Positions 5,943-9,532 of a DNA stretch of 9,532 nucleotides are shown piece after piece; positions within the stretch are counted from its first letter, which is position 1; every line of letters begins with the position of its first letter. A program made the translations under genes and the position numbers. Under the pieces are notes generated by a model. It was not told where the DNA came from, made no database searches, and worked only from the letters and a program-made list of their open reading frames with translations. The DNA lies in contig JALSRY010000561.1 in the NCBI GenBank assembly GCA_026984555.1, forward strand, positions 1 through 9,532, in the 5' to 3' direction. Origin of the DNA: Phycisphaerae bacterium (GTDB taxonomy: Bacteria > Planctomycetota > Phycisphaerae > UBA1845 > Fen-1342).

Positions 5943-7232
5943 TCACAGCGACGCGAGCAGAATCACGAGGTCGCGGAGGTCGGTCCGCTGGTCGCCGTCG
6001 ATGTCGCCCGCGGGACCGGCGGCATAGGCATCGAGCAGGATGCGCAGGTCGTCGGTGTCCACGGTACCGTCGTGGTTCAGGTCCGCGCGCCGGTCCTGCA
6101 CGACGAGCCGGGTGCTGGGGATCAGGAAGCGCTCGCCGAGGGCGTCGGAGACGCGGACCGCGAGGCGGTCCACGCCGGCTCGGGTACCGGCGGTGAGGGT
6201 GACTTCGTACACGCCGTTGCCGAGGCTGGTCACGTCTCCGATGGAGCTGCTGCCGGCGCTGCCGTCGGGATCGTGCATGACGGTGACGAGGTTGACGCCG
6301 GTGGCGGGCTGGTCCTGCCAGTCGCGGAGTTCGATGCGCATGGTCGCGCCGGAAGCGGCGTCGTTGAGGAGGTGGTCGGGGGTGAGGGTGACGGTGGATT
6401 CGACGGCGTCGGTCACGCCGGTGAGGTCGGCGCGCCAGGCATCGAACATGTCGCGTAGTTGGAAGACGGGGTCGGGGTCGTCGGTGTTCTGGTTCCTGAC
6501 GTTGAGGGCCATGTAATAGGTGCCGTTGGCGCAGCCGCGTTGGCGGCTGCACTCGCCGTCCACATCGCCGCGGCGGGTCACGATCATGAATCCGACGTGG
6601 GCGGCCTTTTCGAAATCGGGGGGTGGCGAGCCGCAGCCGGTGGGGTCGGCCGGTGCGCAGGAGCAGCGGCCGTCGCCGCCCATATCGCGGGCTGCTTCCA
6701 TCGCGGCCATGAGCTTTTCGGGGATGCCGCCGGGGGTGTTGAGGATCGCGGCCTCGGCCTGGTCGAGGACGGGCTGACCGGTGATGACGTTGCCCTGGAT
6801 GCTGTAGACGAGGGAGCCGGCCTGGCCGGTGAGGCCGTTGGCGTAGGCACCGTTCCGGTTGCCGGAGAACGTCGCCGCCCGACCGCGGGTATCGACGATG
6901 CCGTACTGGCGGGTCTGATGTCGGGAATCGTGGGCTTCGAGGTCGGCGAGGATGGCGGCGGGGGGCAGGCCGGCGAGGAGGTCATCGCGGATGCGGCGGC
7001 GGTTGAGCGCCTGGGTGTCGATGGCGGATTGGGCCGCGCCGGCGCCGACGTCCACGAGCACGATCGGCAGGAACTTCTTGAGGTTGAAGCCGGTGAGGCA
7101 GGTGGCCGACCCGATGCCGATTTCGTTGGTCTGGCGGTCGACGATGATGATCGACCAGGTGGCCCGCGCCGGCGCGGTGCCAGCCCACAGGGACAGCGCG
7201 ATCGCCAGAGCTTGCAGCTTGTGGTGGTGCAC
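5943..7232 (-). CDS. Exported DUF1028 (Ntn-hydrolase-like) protein with dockerin tail
   Basis: From GTG 7232 the protein has 429 residues. Residues 1-24 are a signal peptide (VHHHKLQALAIALSLWAG...ARA). The DUF1028 domain begins exactly after it at T25 (TWSIIIVDRQTNEIGIGSATC) and runs to about 245. It includes GAGAAQSAIDTQ, RQYGIVDTRGRAATFSGNRNG and IQGNVITGQPVLDQAEAAI, all family hallmarks. DUF1028 proteins have an Ntn-hydrolase-type fold, and the exposed Thr is a candidate nucleophile. A Cys-rich insert (CSC...C, about 190-200) and ECSRQRGC suggest disulfides and an extracytoplasmic location. Residues about 276-382 look like an Ig-like or Big-type beta domain. Residues 384-429 are a dockerin-like pair of EF-hand loops (DLNHDGTVDTDDL, DIDGDQRTDLRDL), a common Ca-binding tail on planctomycete exported proteins. 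AGGAG lies 7 nt before the GTG. An in-frame ATG at 7280 overlaps a TATAAT box and is therefore disfavoured. Substrate unknown. Confidence 0.85.
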   Translation of the reverse strand: MHHHKLQALAIALSLWAGTAPARATWSIIIVDRQTNEIGIGSATCLTGFNLKKFLPIVLVDVGAGAAQSAIDTQALNRRRIRDDLLAGLPPAAILADLEAHDSRHQTRQYGIVDTRGRAATFSGNRNGAYANGLTGQAGSLVYSIQGNVITGQPVLDQAEAAILNTPGGIPEKLMAAMEAARDMGGDGRCSCAPADPTGCGSPPPDFEKAAHVGFMIVTRRGDVDGECSRQRGCANGTYYMALNVRNQNTDDPDPVFQLRDMFDAWRADLTGVTDAVESTVTLTPDHLLNDAASGATMRIELRDWQDQPATGVNLVTVMHDPDGSAGSSSIGDVTSLGNGVYEVTLTAGTRAGVDRLAVRVSDALGERFLIPSTRLVVQDRRADLNHDGTVDTDDLRILLDAYAAGPAGDIDGDQRTDLRDLVILLASL

Positions 7233-7239
7233 GAAAAGA

Positions 7240-7244
7240 CTCCT
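7240..7244 (-). promoter_or_regulatory. Ribosome binding site deciding the GTG start of the DUF1028 gene
   Basis: AGGAG on the minus strand with a 7-nt gap to GTG at 7232. Starting here gives a compact, typical signal peptide, whereas the upstream ATG (7280) adds 16 polar, Arg-rich residues and has no Shine-Dalgarno motif. Confidence 0.7.
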
Positions 7245-7278
7245 GAGCGGATTTGCCCGAACGCGACTCGCTCGACTC

Positions 7279-7284
7279 ATTATA
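7279..7284 (-). promoter_or_regulatory. -10 promoter box of the DUF1028 gene
   Basis: A perfect TATAAT on the minus strand. The expected transcription start would be near 7271, giving a leader of about 40 nt that contains the AGGAG/GTG start. No good -35 is visible (CGCACC at 17 bp), so it may depend on an activator or another sigma factor. Confidence 0.55.
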
Positions 7285-7313
7285 GCGGTCTGGAGGGGGG
7301 CGGTGCGTGACCA

Positions 7314-7342
7314 TTGTCACCGGCGCGGCGAGGCGGCATAAT
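7314..7342 (+). promoter_or_regulatory. Sigma-70-type promoter of the HPPD gene
   Basis: TTGTCA (7314-7319) and CATAAT (7337-7342) are separated by exactly 17 bp, each matching the consensus at 5 of 6 positions. Transcription would start near 7349, leaving a leader of about 97 nt before the ATG at 7446. The box lies about 30 bp from the divergent TATAAT, so the two promoters share a short control region. Confidence 0.65.
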
Positions 7343-7353
7343 CAGCCGTGCGG

Positions 7354-7407
7354 CCGCCGGCCTCCTCCCGGCGGGCGTGGCGTTCCGCGGTCGGGCCGAC
7401 GGAACGC
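7354..7407 (+). other. Two tandem hairpins in the HPPD leader
   Basis: The first stem is CCGCCGG (7354-7360) with CCGGCGG (7368-7374) and a 7-nt loop. The second is GCGTTCCG (7380-7387) with CGGAACGC (7400-7407) and a 12-nt loop. Both fall inside the predicted transcript leader and upstream of the GAGGAAG/GGAA purine stretch (7421-7436) before the start codon. They may stabilise or regulate the mRNA, or be a protein operator; high GC makes chance stems of 7-8 bp possible. I do not recognise a known riboswitch or T-box. Confidence 0.4.
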
Positions 7408-7445
7408 GCCCAGACGCATCGAGGAAGAACCCGGAACGACCCACG

Positions 7446-8543
7446 ATGTCCGTCCACGATCCGCTGCCGATACGCGGCTATGACCATGTCGAGTTCTACG
7501 TGGGCAACGCTCGTCAGGCGGCCCATTTTTACGAGAAGGCGTTTGGTTTTACCCCCGTTGCGCGGTTGGGGTTGGAGACGGGCGTTCGGGATCGCGCCAG
7601 CTACGTGATGCAGCAGGGGCAGATCCGGTTCGTGCTGACCTCCGCGTTGGTACCGGACCACGAAATCGCGCGGCACTGCGCCCTGCACGGCGACGGTGTC
7701 AAGGTCATCGCGCTCGAGGTCGGGGACGCGCGGGCCGCGATGGACGTGGTGCGTGGCCGCGGCGCCACGATTCTGCAACCGGCGCAGACGGTGGCCGACG
7801 AGCATGGGGAGCTGACCACCGGCGTCATCGCTTATGCCGGCGACACCGTGTTCAAGTTCGTGCAGCGCTCGGAGTACCGGGGCGTTTTCGCGCCGGGCTA
7901 CGCCGCGCTGGACGTTTCCGCTGCCGCCCCGTCGGCCGGCCTGGTCGCGATCGACCACATCGTAACGAACGTGCCCTTGCGTCAGATGGAGTTCTGGGCG
8001 GGTTGGTACCGCGACGTGCTGGGTTTTACGCAGCTTGCGCATTTCACCGACGCGGACATTTCGACGAAGTACAGTGCGTTGATGAGCAAGGTGATGGAGA
8101 ACGGCACGGGCAAGTGCAAGTTTCCGATCAACGAGCCGGCGGAGGGTTTGCGCAAGTCGCAGATCGACGAATACCTCGAGTCGTATTGCGGCGCGGGCGT
8201 GCAGCACGTGGCGATGACGACCGGCGACATCTGTGCGACGGTGCGCCGGCTGCGCGAGCGGAACATCGATTTTCTGCGGGTGCCGGATACGTACTACGAG
8301 GCGCTGCGCGACCGCGTAGGCGCGATCGACGAAGACATCGACGAGCTGGCGGAGCTGGGGATCCTGGTCGATCGCGACGACGACGGCTACCTGCTCCAGA
8401 TCTTCTCGCAGCCGGTGCAGGATCGTCCTACGTTGTTCTACGAAGTCATCGAGCGTCACGGTTCGCGTGGTTTCGGGGTGGGGAACTTCAAGGCGTTGTT
8501 CGTATCGCTGGAGCGGGAGCAGGCCCGGCGGGGGAATCTGTGA
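7446..8543 (+). CDS. hppD: 4-hydroxyphenylpyruvate dioxygenase
   Basis: This 365-residue protein, a normal length for the family, is a two-domain VOC-fold Fe(II) dioxygenase. It converts 4-hydroxyphenylpyruvate to homogentisate in tyrosine catabolism, in the cytosol. The N-terminal domain starts at GYDHVEFYVGNARQAAHFY (11-29). The catalytic C-terminal domain carries all three iron ligands: H171 (AIDHIVTNV), H254 (GVQHVAMTT) and E333 (LFYEVIER). KFPINEPAEG (225-234), LLQIFSQPVQDRPT (316-329) and the closing helix GFGVGNFKALF (342-352) are standard for HPPD. The ATG at 7446 starts just before the conserved domain; upstream in-frame sequence overlaps the promoter. The gene is transcribed alone from its own promoter, divergent from the DUF1028 gene. 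The next pathway enzyme (homogentisate dioxygenase) is not in the window. The paralogue hydroxymandelate synthase is the main alternative, but the C-terminal sequence fits HPPD better. Confidence 0.95.
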   Translation: MSVHDPLPIRGYDHVEFYVGNARQAAHFYEKAFGFTPVARLGLETGVRDRASYVMQQGQIRFVLTSALVPDHEIARHCALHGDGVKVIALEVGDARAAMDVVRGRGATILQPAQTVADEHGELTTGVIAYAGDTVFKFVQRSEYRGVFAPGYAALDVSAAAPSAGLVAIDHIVTNVPLRQMEFWAGWYRDVLGFTQLAHFTDADISTKYSALMSKVMENGTGKCKFPINEPAEGLRKSQIDEYLESYCGAGVQHVAMTTGDICATVRRLRERNIDFLRVPDTYYEALRDRVGAIDEDIDELAELGILVDRDDDGYLLQIFSQPVQDRPTLFYEVIERHGSRGFGVGNFKALFVSLEREQARRGNL

Positions 8544-8567
8544 GCGGTTTGGGGTGCGCCGGTCGGG

Positions 8568-9532
8568 TCAGGGGGATTCGAGCGATGCACCGCGTCCGGG
8601 CCGGGTGACGACGAGGCGGGCGGTTTCGCCGCCGGGGGGGTGGTAGCAGGCGGCGACGGCCTGCTCGGCTTGCGGGCGGGCTTGCTCTGTCACCAGGGCG
8701 ACGACGCAGCCGCCGAAGCCGCCGCCGGTCATCCGTGCGCCGAGAACCCCCGGGACGCGGCGGAGAATCTCGACGAGTTGATCGAGCTCGGCGCAGGAGA
8801 CTTGGTACTGGTCGCGCAGCGAGCGGTGGGAAGCGTCCATCAGCCGGCCGAACTCGGCGAGTCGTCCGTTGCGGAGGGCCTCGGCGGCGGCGCGGGTGCG
8901 CTGGTTTTCGGTGACGACGTGTCGAGCGCGGGCGGCGGCGACGGGGTCGAGCGTGTCGGAGAGGGCATCGAGCATGTCGGGGGTGACGTCGCGCAGGGCG
9001 CGAACGTGGGGGTGGCACCGGCGCAGATGCGCCACCGCGCGGGCGCATTGCTCCTGTCTGCGGGCGTATTCTCCCGCGGCCAGCTTGTGGCGAACCCCCG
9101 TATCGGCGATGACGAACGCGTGGCCGTCGATGAGGCAGGGAATGTGCCGGATTTCACGGGAGCGGCAGTCGAGCAACAGGGCGGCGCCGGCCCGAGCGAG
9201 CAGCGACGCCGACTGGTCCATGATGCCGCACGGCACGCCGGCGAATTCGTGTTCGGCCTGGCGGCAGACGTCGATCAGGTCGAGCGGGTCGAGCGTGGTT
9301 CGGGCGTATCGCGCGAGCGCGAGGGCACAGGCCACTTCGAGTGCGGCGGAGCTCGACAGCCCGCCGCCGGGGGGGATCGTGCTGGTGACGAACAGGTCGC
9401 AGCCGCCGATGGCGAGGTCGCGGCGTCGGAGCATGGCGATCACACCGGCGATATAGCTGGTCCAGTGGGGCAGGTCGTCGCGGTATTCCTGGAGCGGCCA
9501 GGACGCCTCGTTGTCGATGTTGGCGGAGAAGA
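8568..9532 (-). CDS. galK: Galactokinase, N-terminus beyond window
   Basis: The frame is open to the right edge, giving 320 residues; about 60-70 N-terminal residues, including the GRVNLIGEHTDY-type motif, lie outside. GHMP-kinase motifs are intact: the LPHWTSYIAGV block (20-30), the ATP-binding STIPPGGGLSSSAALE (50-65), the catalytic Asp in GVPCGIMDQ (D105), and the C-terminal MTGGGFGGC (267-275). The enzyme phosphorylates alpha-D-galactose at C1 with ATP, the first phosphorylation of the Leloir pathway, in the cytosol. Its stop (8568-8570) converges with the HPPD stop with 24 nt between and no clear terminator. No galT or galE is visible, so any gal operon would be upstream (to the right). 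A related GHMP sugar kinase is possible, but the PHW and GIMDQ motifs favour galactokinase. Confidence 0.93.
   Translation of the reverse strand, partial: FSANIDNEASWPLQEYRDDLPHWTSYIAGVIAMLRRRDLAIGGCDLFVTSTIPPGGGLSSSAALEVACALALARYARTTLDPLDLIDVCRQAEHEFAGVPCGIMDQSASLLARAGAALLLDCRSREIRHIPCLIDGHAFVIADTGVRHKLAAGEYARRQEQCARAVAHLRRCHPHVRALRDVTPDMLDALSDTLDPVAAARARHVVTENQRTRAAAEALRNGRLAEFGRLMDASHRSLRDQYQVSCAELDQLVEILRRVPGVLGARMTGGGFGGCVVALVTEQARPQAEQAVAACYHPPGGETARLVVTRPGRGASLESP

Noticed and set aside
8544..8567. Terminator between convergent HPPD and galactokinase genes
   Set aside because: The 24 nt hold no stem of useful length.
1..9532. tRNA, rRNA, CRISPR array, insertion sequence or prophage signals
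   Set aside because: No cloverleaf, repeat-spacer array, transposase or terminal inverted repeats were seen on either strand.

Overview
The window is about 9.5 kb of GC-rich bacterial DNA with seven protein genes, two of them cut by the window edges. Several traits suggest the Planctomycetota, possibly a Phycisphaerae-like lineage. These are a dockerin-type EF-hand tail on an exported protein, a large exported protein with Ig-like domains, a short zinc ribbon of the form CxxCGYNLRGL..CPEC, and a long GT-C-type membrane glycosyltransferase with a soluble tail. The assignment is an inference from protein style; no rRNA, tRNA or other phylogenetic marker is present.

Layout. 1-1875 (minus) is the N-terminal 625 residues of a large exported protein that ends in an Ig-like domain. 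1876-2516 is a long divergent intergenic stretch with no convincing gene. 2517-2744 (plus) is a tiny putative lipoprotein, extraordinarily rich in Tyr, Trp, Asp and Glu. It converges, across a 12-bp-stem inverted repeat, with a 685-residue polytopic GT-C-like glycosyltransferase (2855-4912, minus). Upstream of that, 4962-4991 is a perfect 30-bp palindrome whose 16-bp core equals the chromosomal parS (ParB-binding) consensus. Then follow a zinc-ribbon/PrsW-type membrane protease homologue (5008-5877, minus) and an exported DUF1028-family protein with a dockerin tail (5943-7232, minus). A divergent promoter region (7233-7445) separates these from 4-hydroxyphenylpyruvate dioxygenase (7446-8543, plus). 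That gene converges, with a 24-nt gap, on a galactokinase (8568-9532, minus, N-terminus beyond the window).

How the genes relate. There is no obvious single pathway. HPPD (tyrosine catabolism to homogentisate) and galactokinase (Leloir pathway) are housekeeping metabolic genes in separate transcription units. The other genes concern the cell envelope or secretion: two exported proteins, a small lipoprotein, a glycosyltransferase and a membrane protease. The three minus-strand genes from 7232 down to 2855 are co-directional, but each has its own gap and at least two have their own promoter-like signals. The parS match suggests the window lies in the origin-proximal part of the chromosome.

I did not find a dedicated novel multi-gene system (no defence, mobile or CRISPR module). 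The most noteworthy points are the parS palindrome, the aromatic/acidic mini-lipoprotein, the secreted Ntn-hydrolase-like protein with a dockerin, and the zinc-ribbon PrsW architecture.
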